A stretch of 53,867 nt of DNA from Streptomyces corallincola (GTDB lineage: Bacteria > Actinomycetota > Actinomycetes > Streptomycetales > Streptomycetaceae). How positions within the stretch are numbered: position 1 is the first letter of the stretch; each line of letters opens with the position of its first letter. The translations under genes and the position numbers were made by a program. Location of the stretch: positions 1-53,867 of the forward strand of contig NZ_JAHRXF010000045.1 in assembly GCF_019104725.1 (NCBI RefSeq). Reading direction: 5' to 3'. Positions 31,439 through 39,235 of this stretch are shown here, piece after piece. The notes under the pieces were generated by a model, which worked only from the letters and a program-made list of their open reading frames with translations, did not search any database and was not told the origin of the DNA.

Positions 31439-32862
31439 CGTTCGCCCCCGTAAATCTCCGTCATTCCCGCCATCACGGCCGAGTTCCGTCGCGCCATGCG
31501 CACCGCCAGCGCGTGCTTGCACGGTCCCCGGCCGCCCCGGTATTTCGCCCACCAGAGGCAACTGCAGCTCAGCGCCCCCGCCTCGTCCCGCACCCGGTGC
31601 ACATGGCCGTCCTGCGCCGTCACCGTGGCCAGCGCGCCGTCCAGGCTCACCGCACCCGCCGCCACCAGTGACCGGGCCGAACGCAGCCGTGGGTTGTGGC
31701 GCTCGACGCGGTCCGCGTCGTACGGGAGTTCCCGGTGGAAGTAGGCCGCCTCCGCGGTGTCGTAGCCGACCCGCCCCGATGTGCCGAGCCGGACCAGCGC
31801 GGCTCGCACGCGCTCGGGCACGAGCCCCGAGGCGGCTGCCAGGTCGGCCACGTCGATCCGGGGCTCCCAGGACAGCAGCACGGATATCAACTCGGCGTCC
31901 CCGACGGCCTCGTCCGTCGCCAGCGCGTCCAGGACACCGCCCTCGCCCGAGAAACCGCGCGCCGCGTCCGGGGACAGCGTCAGGGTGAGGCGCATACCGG
32001 GAAGCACGACCTCCCACGCGGCGGCCACCGGCTCGCCCGCCCCGCCGCCGGAGGACCTCCCGCCGACCGCCGGTCCGTAGACCCGCAGCGCTGTGGCGTG
32101 CCGCAGCACCCGCTGGAGTGCGGCCAGCCGGTCCGGCCCCGGCAGGCACACCGCACCCGGCACCGCGCGCATGGTGGGCCGCAGCCCACGCCCCACCGGA
32201 ACCACCCACTGCGCGGCGGGGGCGCCCCGCCGCGTTCCGCCGGTCCTCGGCAGACTCCGCAGGAATCGTACGGCTTCGTCGGCGGGGAGTTCCGCGCGCA
32301 GATCGAACCCGGCCGCGACCACCTGTGCCTCGGCGAAACCGCGCAGCCAGCGGTCGGGCAGGGGCACCTTCTTCTCCACCACCGGACCGGACAGCGTGGT
32401 GACCGCCATCTCCTCCGGTCCCACCCGCAGATGCAGCGGATCGTCCGTGCCGAGCCGGGACAACGCCTCACGCAGTGGGTTGTTCACGTCCACATTGGTG
32501 GTGCCGTGCCCCACCTCACCTCCGTCCAGCCCCGGCGTGAGCACGTCCAGCCGGGCGTACACCCCGCCGCACCCGGAGAAGGACTCGAACCGCAACCGGT
32601 CCCCGTTGCCCGTCACCACCGGGTCCAGCGAGGCCCGCAACCGCGGCTGGTAGTACCGCGCCGCCGCCACGTCGGCCACCGACAGCAGCGCCGAGGCCGC
32701 TGCCTGAGGAGAGGTCAGGAATCCCGAGAAGAACCGGGGATGCGCCTCGGCCCCCGTCGGAGTCGCGCCGCCGGAAGTCTCCAGTCCGAGTAGATTCCCG
32801 CCCACGGCGGATTCCAGCACGGAGAGTCGCCGATAAGCCACGTTCTGCAGTGATCGCGTCAT
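31435..32862 (-). CDS. SWIM zinc-finger protein
   Basis: This 475-residue protein is mostly uncharacterised, with a C-terminal SWIM finger of the form CxCx(n)CxH: LSCSCLWWAKYRGGRG then PCKHALAVRMA (about residues 430-460). SWIM fingers bind DNA or protein. ATG 32862 is chosen because TACGGT (32874-32869) lies exactly 6 nt upstream with no Shine-Dalgarno, pointing to a leaderless message; GTG 32916 is possible. Coupled SWIM genes are often found with large accessory proteins of suspected conflict or DNA-maintenance function. Here the partner is DUF6493, and no MoxR or VWA gene is present. Confidence 0.9.
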   Translation of the reverse strand: MTRSLQNVAYRRLSVLESAVGGNLLGLETSGGATPTGAEAHPRFFSGFLTSPQAAASALLSVADVAAARYYQPRLRASLDPVVTGNGDRLRFESFSGCGGVYARLDVLTPGLDGGEVGHGTTNVDVNNPLREALSRLGTDDPLHLRVGPEEMAVTTLSGPVVEKKVPLPDRWLRGFAEAQVVAAGFDLRAELPADEAVRFLRSLPRTGGTRRGAPAAQWVVPVGRGLRPTMRAVPGAVCLPGPDRLAALQRVLRHATALRVYGPAVGGRSSGGGAGEPVAAAWEVVLPGMRLTLTLSPDAARGFSGEGGVLDALATDEAVGDAELISVLLSWEPRIDVADLAAASGLVPERVRAALVRLGTSGRVGYDTAEAAYFHRELPYDADRVERHNPRLRSARSLVAAGAVSLDGALATVTAQDGHVHRVRDEAGALSCSCLWWAKYRGGRGPCKHALAVRMARRNSAVMAGMTEIYGGER

Positions 32863-33047
32863 GGGAAAACCGTAGACGCGACCACTGACAACGGCTCCGG
32901 CCTGTGGACAACTCACCGTCGAGGGCGATTGCCGTCACCCTTGACGGAGGGTCGGACCCGGCCGACCGAACCACCGTCAGGCTGGGAACCGCGCCCGCGG
33001 GTCCGTTCACCGCCCGACCGGGACCGTCCGCCGTACCGCTCGGGCGC

Positions 33048-34634
33048 CTACTGACCGACCAGCCCCGGCCGCAAGGTCTGTGTGAACAGCACGCTCCCGT
33101 CCTGCTCGCGCAGCCGTACCGTCAGCTCCCCGCTCCCGCCGTCGATGTCCACCTCGCCGAAGAACTGGTAGCCGTCCGCGGGCGAGACGTTCGACGCGGT
33201 CGGCGCCTTCACGAACACCCGCTCGGGACCGAACGTGCCGTCCAGATCGCTGGCCGGGAACGCACCCGCGTTGAGCGGCCCCGAGACGAACTCCCAGAAC
33301 GGCTCGAAGTCGGTGAACGCCGCCCGCGAGGGCTGGTAGTGCTGCGCCGACGTGTGGTGCACGTCCGCCGTCAGCCACACGGTCCCGGTGATCCGACGGT
33401 GCTTCACGAACCGCAGCAGCTCCGCGATCTGCAACTCGCGGCCGAGCGGTGCGCCGGGATCGCCCTGCGCCACGGCCTCGAAGTTCGGCCGCCCCTCGGT
33501 CGTGTCCGGTACGACCAGTCCGAGCGGCATGTCGGCGGCGATCACCTTCCACACCGCCCGCGACCCGGCCAGCTCCCGCTTCAGCCATTCCAGTTGCTCA
33601 CGGCCGAGGATGCCCTGCGGGTCCGTCTTCTGGTCGTCCGGCGAATTCGGGTCGCGGTAGGTCCGCATGTCCAGCACGAACACATCCAGCAGCGGCCCGT
33701 GGCGCACCACCCGGTTCACCCTGCCCTCGCGCGCACCCGGTCGCAGTCCGGTGATCGGAAAATACTCACTGAACGCCCGACGGGCACGGGCGGCGAGTAC
33801 GTCCACACTCTTCTCGGTGTACCGGGTGTCGCTGTCCGCGATCACCTCGCCCGGATACCAGTTGTTGCGCACCTCGTGGTCGTCCCACTGGACGATGGAC
33901 GGCACCTGTGCGTTGAACCGGCGGAGGTTGTCGTCGAGCAGGTTGTAGCGAAAGTTCCCCCGGAACTCCGCCAGGGTCTCCGCGACCTTCGACTTCTCCT
34001 CGGTGGTGACGTTCCGCCAGGTCCGCCCGCCCGGAAGCGCCTGGGTGGCGGCGAGGGGGCCGTCCGCGTAGATGTTGTCGCCGCTGCACAGGAAGAAGTC
34101 CGGGTCCAGGCGCGCCATCGCTTCGTAGATACGGTAGCCGCCAAGTTCCGGGTTGATGCCCCAGCCCTGTCCCGCCAGGTCGCCCGACCACAGGAACCGC
34201 ACGCCGTCGCGGCGTCGCCGGGGGACCGTGCGGAACGTACCGCTCACCGGCTCGCCGCTACGGCGCGGATCGTCCGGGTCGGCGAGCACGACCCGGTAGT
34301 GGATGTGCTCGCCCGAGGGCAGCCCGTGCAGCGGGGTGGTGCCGGTGAAGTCGGTCCCGGCGCCCAGCAGCGGGCCGTACCAGCGGCGCGCGTTCCGGAA
34401 CGACTCGGTGGCGGCGGTCTCCACGATCATCCGGGCGGGCCGGTCCGAACGGACCCACACCAGCCCGGATCCGGCCGTCACATCTCCGGCCTGCACGCCC
34501 CACCGGGCCTCGGGACGACCGGACCGGGTGAACGCCGGGGCCGAAACGAGGGCTGTCGGCAGGGTCAGCGCCGCCGACGCGGCGAGCGAACCGCGCAGCA
34601 CACTGCGGCGGGCGGGAAACGGACGGTGGGACAT
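33048..34634 (-). CDS. phoD: Alkaline phosphatase D (PhoD), Tat-exported
   Basis: This secreted Ca/Fe-dependent phosphodiesterase/alkaline phosphatase has 528 residues. ATG 34634 has GGAGG 6 nt upstream. The N-terminus has a twin-arginine signal (ARRSVLRGSLAASAALTLP). The mature part shows the PhoD N-terminal beta domain (GVQAGDVTAGSGLVWVRSD), then metal-site motifs FLWSGDLAGQG, FFLCSGDNIYADGP, IVQWDDHEVRNNW, DVFVLDMRTYR and WLTADVHHTSAQHY. Expression under phosphate starvation is suggested by the PHO-box-like repeat upstream. Confidence 0.95.
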   Translation of the reverse strand: MSHRPFPARRSVLRGSLAASAALTLPTALVSAPAFTRSGRPEARWGVQAGDVTAGSGLVWVRSDRPARMIVETAATESFRNARRWYGPLLGAGTDFTGTTPLHGLPSGEHIHYRVVLADPDDPRRSGEPVSGTFRTVPRRRRDGVRFLWSGDLAGQGWGINPELGGYRIYEAMARLDPDFFLCSGDNIYADGPLAATQALPGGRTWRNVTTEEKSKVAETLAEFRGNFRYNLLDDNLRRFNAQVPSIVQWDDHEVRNNWYPGEVIADSDTRYTEKSVDVLAARARRAFSEYFPITGLRPGAREGRVNRVVRHGPLLDVFVLDMRTYRDPNSPDDQKTDPQGILGREQLEWLKRELAGSRAVWKVIAADMPLGLVVPDTTEGRPNFEAVAQGDPGAPLGRELQIAELLRFVKHRRITGTVWLTADVHHTSAQHYQPSRAAFTDFEPFWEFVSGPLNAGAFPASDLDGTFGPERVFVKAPTASNVSPADGYQFFGEVDIDGGSGELTVRLREQDGSVLFTQTLRPGLVGQ

Positions 34635-34698
34635 GGTGCGCCTCCAGGGGACGGTTCCGGCTGGTGTGCGCAGCCACACCTACTGGTGCGCGACGGCG

Positions 34699-34720
34699 AG
34701 GACGCTAACCTCGGGTGAAC
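34699..34720 (-). promoter_or_regulatory. PHO-box-like direct repeat upstream of phoD
   Basis: On the minus strand GTTCACCCGAG (34720-34710) is directly followed by GTTAGCGTCCT (34709-34699). These are two 11-bp units; the first matches the PhoP unit GTTCACC exactly and the second keeps GTTA. A further GGTCAAC lies just upstream but out of 11-bp register. It sits 65 bp before the phoD start. Confidence 0.6.
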
Positions 34721-34783
34721 AAAGAGGCGTTGACCGTCGCGGGTGTGTCGTCCCCGCGCTCCCGGCGCCCCACCTCCGCCGTC

Positions 34784-35617
34784 TCAGCGGGCGCTGCCGT
34801 CCAGGATGACCCGTGCCACCAGCGCCGGATCGTCGTTCATCGGGCAGTGGCCGCAGCCAGGGAGCCGGATCAGCCGGGCGTGCGGGATGACCGCCTTCGC
34901 GCGCAGGCCTTGGCGGCGTACCAGCAGCCGGTCGCGGGTGCCCCAGGCCACCGTGACCGGCATCCCGGCCAGTTCGTCGGTGAAGCGGACTGTACGACCG
35001 GCGCGCAGTGTCGCGGCGAACCCGGCCGCCTCCGCCAGCGCGAGTGTCTCCGCGACGACCGCCTCGGGAGAACGCCGTGCCGGGTGCTGATAGATCGTGC
35101 TGGTCAGCGCGGTTCGTCCTGCGGCCGAGCGAGACATCCGCTGCACCAGGGGCAGCGGCAGCCGTACCGCGATCCCCCGCATGGCGCGCAGCACCGAGAA
35201 GGCGTAGATCCGCTCCGACTCGTTCCAGAACCCGGCGGGGGACAGGGCCGTGACGGAACGCACGAGCTTCTCGCGGCCGAGTTCCAGGGCGAGCAGCCCG
35301 CCGAGCGAGTTCCCCGCGACATGCGGACGGTCCAGTTCCAGCGTCTCGAACAGCGCGCCGAGCACCGCGTTGGTGGTGGGCAGGTCGTAGGCCAGACCGT
35401 CCGGCAGCCCCGGTGAGGCGCCGAAGCCGGGCAGGTCCACCGCCCACACCTCGCGCTCGGTGGCCAGGATGTCCACCACCGGGTCCCACGCCTGCCGGTG
35501 GTGCCCGATGCCGTGCAGCAGGACGAGGGGTTCGCCGCGCCCCACACGCGAGTACGCGACGGTCACGTCCCTCGGCCCGCGCCCGGAAGGGGCCTGGAAG
35601 GAGACGGTGTCGGACAT
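34784..35617 (-). CDS. Alpha/beta hydrolase
   Basis: This 277-residue soluble hydrolase starts at ATG 35617 (GAGGAG 6 nt upstream). Motifs are LVLLHGIGHHRQAWDPV (oxyanion hole), VDLPGFGAS, the nucleophile elbow GNSLGGLLALELG, an acidic residue in VAWGTRDRLL and the catalytic His in LPGCGHCPMND. The substrate is unknown. It is divergent from the ECF41 sigma gene across 140 bp, so it may belong to that sigma factor's regulon. Confidence 0.9.
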   Translation of the reverse strand: MSDTVSFQAPSGRGPRDVTVAYSRVGRGEPLVLLHGIGHHRQAWDPVVDILATEREVWAVDLPGFGASPGLPDGLAYDLPTTNAVLGALFETLELDRPHVAGNSLGGLLALELGREKLVRSVTALSPAGFWNESERIYAFSVLRAMRGIAVRLPLPLVQRMSRSAAGRTALTSTIYQHPARRSPEAVVAETLALAEAAGFAATLRAGRTVRFTDELAGMPVTVAWGTRDRLLVRRQGLRAKAVIPHARLIRLPGCGHCPMNDDPALVARVILDGSAR

Positions 35618-35659
35618 GGGCTGCTCCTCGTCGTACGGTCGCACGGGCACGTCTTCCTA

Positions 35660-35670
35660 GACAGCTTGTC
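35660..35670. promoter_or_regulatory. Inverted repeat GACAGCTTGTC in divergent promoter
   Basis: It is the exact reverse complement of the core GACAAGCTGTC of the inverted repeat at 6425-6443. It lies about 45 bp upstream of the hydrolase start and 88 bp upstream of the sigma-factor start. Operator function is inferred from position and recurrence. Confidence 0.45.
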
Positions 35671-35757
35671 AGCAATTACTACCGGCGGGTAGCCCCTGCG
35701 GCGTGCGCACCCTCATTCCGCCTGGACACCACCCCGCCCATCGGGTGGGATGGAACC

Positions 35758-36639
35758 GTGACCGCCGACCCCGCGACCGACGTCTTCGAGGAGAACCGTC
35801 CCTTCCTCACCGGGGTCGCCTACCGCATGCTCGGCCGCGTCGCCGACGCCGAGGACGTCGTGCAGGATGCCTGGCTGCGCTGGTCGCGCGCCGACCGCGC
35901 CGACATCCGCGAGCCGCGCGCCTACCTCGTACGCGTCACCACCCGGCTCGCCATCGACCGCCTCCGCCAAGTCCATGCCCGCGCCGAGTCCTACGTCGGC
36001 CCCTGGCTGCCCGAGCCCTACGTCACCGAGTTCGGCGCCACCGCCCCCGACGCCGCCGACCGCGCCGTACTCGCGGACACCGTCTCCCTCGCCGTCCTGG
36101 TCGTACTGGAGTCCCTGTCCCCCCTGGAACGCGCCGTCTTCGTGCTGCACGAGGCGTTCGGCTACCCCTACGCGGAGATCGCCCCGCTCCTCGACCGCGA
36201 GGAGCCCGCCGTACGACAACTCGGCGCCCGGGCCCGTCGGCACGTCGAGGAGCGCCGCCCCCGGTACGACGTCGATCCCGACCGGCGGCGCGACCTCACC
36301 GAGCGTTTCCTCGCCGCGGCCTCCGGCGGGGATCTCCAGCAACTCGTGGCGCTGCTCGCCCCGGACGTCCGCCTCATCGCCGACAGTGGCGGCAACGCGA
36401 AGGCCCCGGTACGCGTCCTGTACACCGCCGACAAGGTCGGCCGCTTCCTCGTCGCCGTCACCGACCACACCGCGCCCGGCCTCTCCGTCGAGTTCCTGGA
36501 GGTCAACGGCGGCCACGCGGTCCTCCTGCGACGCGACGGCCGACCGGACACCGTCCTCCAACTGGGCATCGCGGACGGCCTCGTGACCACCGTCTACATC
36601 CTCCGCAACCCGGACAAGCTGCGCCCCCTCTCGCGCTAG
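35758..36639 (+). CDS. ECF41-type RNA polymerase sigma factor with SnoaL-like domain
   Basis: This 293-residue protein starts at GTG 35758. Sigma region 2 reads RPFLTGVAYRMLGRVADAEDVVQDAWLRW and region 4 LSPLERAVFVLHEAFGYPYAEIAPLL. Between them is the ECF41 linker signature SYVGPWLPEPY. A C-terminal SnoaL/NTF2-like domain follows (DLTERFLAAASGGDLQQLVALLAPDVRL), ending NPDKLRPLSR, the other ECF41 hallmark. In this group the C-terminal extension modulates activity instead of a separate anti-sigma factor. ECF41 genes usually neighbour a carboxymuconolactone-decarboxylase-type or oxidoreductase gene; here the neighbour is an alpha/beta hydrolase. Its TAG stop lies at the edge of the MITE-like element. 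Confidence 0.95.
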   Translation: MTADPATDVFEENRPFLTGVAYRMLGRVADAEDVVQDAWLRWSRADRADIREPRAYLVRVTTRLAIDRLRQVHARAESYVGPWLPEPYVTEFGATAPDAADRAVLADTVSLAVLVVLESLSPLERAVFVLHEAFGYPYAEIAPLLDREEPAVRQLGARARRHVEERRPRYDVDPDRRRDLTERFLAAASGGDLQQLVALLAPDVRLIADSGGNAKAPVRVLYTADKVGRFLVAVTDHTAPGLSVEFLEVNGGHAVLLRRDGRPDTVLQLGIADGLVTTVYILRNPDKLRPLSR

Positions 36640-36814
36640 GGCCTGTCTTCAAACTCTCCTCGTCGTCCGGAGGACGGCCCCGCGGCGTCCGGTGCGTGCT
36701 CTCGGCGTGTCGGCCGTGATCCCTCGTACTGGGCGTACTCGGGGTCGCGGCCGGTGCGGCGAGAGGGCGTGCCGGGCGTCGCGGGGCAGAGGAGAGTTTG
36801 AAGACAGGCCCTAG
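36636..36814. mobile_element. MITE-like element with 25-bp perfect inverted repeats
   Basis: The terminal repeats 36636-36660 and 36790-36814 are perfect 25-bp complements (outer part GGGCCTGTCTTCAAACTCTC). Both ends carry CTAG, consistent with a CTAG or TA target duplication as made by IS5-like elements. The 129-bp interior has no transposase ORF. The left CTAG contains the TAG stop of the sigma-factor gene, so insertion left the protein intact but changed its 3' UTR. The repeat also makes a very strong hairpin that could act as terminator. I recall similar termini scattered in many Streptomyces genomes. Confidence 0.8.
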
Positions 36815-36956
36815 CCGCACTGCCCGGGCCGTCGTACGCGGTCGGTCACCCCTGTGCGACGGGAGCTTTGCGGCTCGGTCACCCGGTCCGCCTTGTGCGA
36901 ACGCCACGTGAACGCTCTGCGTCCCTTGACCCGTGTATTGCCCTGGGAGCCGAGGA

Positions 36957-36991
36957 TTGGTCTTGACCAAGGGGGTTGGTCGTCCTATGGT
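36957..36991 (+). promoter_or_regulatory. Promoter with overlapping DasR-type operator for the GntR gene
   Basis: TTGACC (36963-36968) and TATGGT (36986-36991) are separated by 17 bp, an almost ideal promoter. The inverted repeat TTGGTCTTGACCAA (36957-36970) overlaps the -35 box and matches the DasR-responsive element ACTGGTCTAGACCACT in 12 of 16 positions, including the TGGTCT/GACCA core. The rest of 36815-36956 holds two CGGTCACCC copies and no gene. Confidence 0.7.
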
Positions 36992-37066
36992 CGCTGATAA
37001 GTGCAACAACCTTTAATAAACAAGGGCACCAAAAACTGCCGGACCACGGCTCTCGCGGAGGACAGG

Positions 37067-37828
37067 GTGGGGACCACTCAGCTGGAATCGGTGCCGGAGC
37101 CGAAGTACTGGCATCTCAGGACCGTGCTCACCGAGGCGCTGGACTCGGAATTCGCCGTGGGCGAGGTCCTGCCCAACGAACGCGACCTTGCAGCCCGCTT
37201 CGGCGTGGCCCGCGCGACGCTGCGCCAGGCACTGGAACAACTTGAACTCGAAGGGCGCCTCCAGCGGCGTCGAGGCGTCGGAACGACCGTCGCACCGCCG
37301 CGTGTGGGTGTCGATGTCGGCACCCGACGGCAGAACTGGCCGGGCATGGCGGACGACGACTGGCAGCCCGAAGGCTGCGACCGGACCGTGCCGCCCGCCG
37401 CCGTCGCCCGCGCCCTGGAGATCACCTCCGGCGACACCGTGCACACAGTCCGCCGGTCCCTGATGTCCCAGGGCCAGCGCGTCGCCACCGAACTCCTCTA
37501 CGTCCCGGACGCCTCCGTGCCCGGCCTCAGCGCCATAGACGCGCCCTCCGCCGCGGCCCGCGCCCGCGCCGTGCTCCGCGAACTCGCGCACCGCGATCTC
37601 GACGGCCAGGAACGCGCCGTGGAACTGGGCTCGGCCCGTGCCGACGAGGCCAAGGACCTCGACCGCCTCCCCGGAGCGCCCGTCCTCGTCCTGACCACCC
37701 GCTTCGTCGCCGAAGGCCGCCCGGCCGCCGTCTCCGTGGCGACCTACCGCGCCGACACCTGCCGCCTCACCTTCGGCGACTCGCCCGAGGTCGAGATACA
37801 CCACGGCCCCGAGCGTCAGGCTTCCTGA
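37067..37828 (+). CDS. GntR family (HutC/DasR-like) regulator with UTRA domain
   Basis: GTG 37067 has GGAGG 5 nt upstream; the frame is open to 37001, but that part is leader. The product has 253 residues. The winged HTH is PNERDLAARFGVARATLRQALEQLELEGRLQRRRGVGTTVAPP. The C-terminal UTRA ligand domain shows CDRTVPPAAVARALEITSGDTVHTVRRSLMSQGQRVATELLYVP and ends VATYRADTCRLTFG. HutC/DasR members sense amino sugars or related metabolites. The dre-like operator on its own promoter suggests autoregulation or control by DasR. The divergent-looking neighbour ROK is encoded convergently 100 bp downstream. Confidence 0.93.
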   Translation: MGTTQLESVPEPKYWHLRTVLTEALDSEFAVGEVLPNERDLAARFGVARATLRQALEQLELEGRLQRRRGVGTTVAPPRVGVDVGTRRQNWPGMADDDWQPEGCDRTVPPAAVARALEITSGDTVHTVRRSLMSQGQRVATELLYVPDASVPGLSAIDAPSAAARARAVLRELAHRDLDGQERAVELGSARADEAKDLDRLPGAPVLVLTTRFVAEGRPAAVSVATYRADTCRLTFGDSPEVEIHHGPERQAS

Positions 37829-37930
37829 ACCGCCCCCCCCGGCATCACATCCCGCCGCGCCCCGGAACTCCACCGGGGCGCTCGGCATCTCTGGACCTCG
37901 CCACGGCAGGACCACGCAGCGCCGGAGCGG

Positions 37931-39088
37931 TCACCCCGGCGCCACCACCGCCTCCTCGACCGCGAACAACTCGGCCTCGACATGGTCCAGCGCCAGCCGC
38001 AGCGCGCCCGTCGTGATGGACGCCTCCCCGAGCAGGGACAGCGACACCCGAGGCGGGCGCAGGCAGTAGCGGGCCAACTCCCGCCGCAGCGGATCGAGTA
38101 CACCGTCCAGCCCGGCCGCCCATCCGCCGACCACGACCAGCTCCGGATCCAGCGCCAGCACCAGCGCGGCCACATCGTGCACCAGCCGCCGATTGAACCG
38201 GTCCACAGCGGCCTCCGCCCGCTGATCCCCTTTCCGTGCCAGCGCGAAGACCTCCGCGACCGCCTGCTCGTCCAGCGGATGCAACGGCTGATCGGTGGTG
38301 GACAGCAGGGTCTCCGGCGTGACCTCACGGCCCAGCAGATGCAGCGCCCCGATCTCCCCCGCGGCCCCGCCGAAGCCCCGGTGCAGCCGTCCTCCGATCA
38401 AGGAGCCCGCCCCAGGACTCAGCCCGGCCAGCACGAACACCACGTCGTCCGTCTCGGTGGCGACCCCCTTCCAATGCTCGGCCACCGCCGCCGCGTTGGC
38501 GTCGTTCTCCACCAGCACCGGGCACTTGAAGGACCGGCTCAGCCGCTCACCCAGCCGCAACCCCGTCCACTGCGGCAACGCCGTACCCAGCCGTACGGTC
38601 CCGTCCGCCTCCACGATGCCGGGCGTTCCCACGCCCACCGCACGCAGCGAACCACGGGCGACCCCGGTCCGGCGCAGCAACTCCGCGACCGCCGCCCGCA
38701 GCCGGTCCAGCCGCTCGTCCGCCGGAGCCTTCTCGTCCACCTGCTTGGCCTGCGCCCCGAGGATCCGGCCGTCCAGGTCCGACAGCAGCGCCGCGACCCG
38801 GTGCGCGCCTATCTCCAGCCCCAGCAGATGCCCCGCCTCGGCCCGGAACCGGTACCGGCGGGCCGGCCGCCCCTGTCGCCGCGCCGTTCCCTCCTCGGCG
38901 GCCTGCTCCACCACGAGCCCGGCCTCCATGAGCCCTTCCACGACCCCCTCCACCGTGGGGCGTGAGAGTCCGGTGACCTGAGTGACCTCGGTGAGCGTCG
39001 CGCAGTCCGCCGCACGCAGGGCGCGCAGCACCACTGCGGAATTGATCCTCCGCAACAGCGAGGGATCACCACCGGTCAGTCGCCCCAC
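37931..39088 (-). CDS. ROK family transcriptional regulator, zinc motif missing
   Basis: GTG 39088 with GGGAGG 7 nt upstream gives 385 residues. The N-terminal winged helix (LLRRINSAVVLRALRAADCATLTEVTQVTGLSRPTVEGVVEGLMEAGLV) precedes a sugar-kinase-like ASKHA domain (LGLEIGAHRVAALLSDLDG, VGVGTPGIVEADGTV, VLVENDANAAAVAEHW, GGAAGEIGALHLLG, VVVGGWAAGLDGVL). The ROK consensus CxCGxxGCxE that normally follows GEIGH is absent: the segment reads GEIGALHLLGREVTPETLL. A zinc-independent, probably non-catalytic sensor is inferred. Confidence 0.92.
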   Translation of the reverse strand: MGRLTGGDPSLLRRINSAVVLRALRAADCATLTEVTQVTGLSRPTVEGVVEGLMEAGLVVEQAAEEGTARRQGRPARRYRFRAEAGHLLGLEIGAHRVAALLSDLDGRILGAQAKQVDEKAPADERLDRLRAAVAELLRRTGVARGSLRAVGVGTPGIVEADGTVRLGTALPQWTGLRLGERLSRSFKCPVLVENDANAAAVAEHWKGVATETDDVVFVLAGLSPGAGSLIGGRLHRGFGGAAGEIGALHLLGREVTPETLLSTTDQPLHPLDEQAVAEVFALARKGDQRAEAAVDRFNRRLVHDVAALVLALDPELVVVGGWAAGLDGVLDPLRRELARYCLRPPRVSLSLLGEASITTGALRLALDHVEAELFAVEEAVVAPG

Positions 39089-39235
39089 CGTCGGTCCTCC
39101 CAGCTCGCAGCCGTGTTGGGCGGATCGTACTCGGCCGCGCCCACCCCGGCGAGTGCCGGGTTCGGACCGGCTTCCCATCCCCTCGCCCCCTGCCCCTCCC
39201 CGATGCCTCTCCGGGACGGATGCCCACTGATGTGC

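Noticed and set aside
35641..35757. ECF41 target promoter (TGTCACA/CGTC)
   Set aside because: TGTC-like words occur on both strands, but no downstream CGTC at 16-17 bp spacing could be found, so it is not claimed.
36636..36814. Complete insertion sequence
   Set aside because: Only 129 bp lie between the inverted repeats and no transposase reading frame or DDE motif is present.
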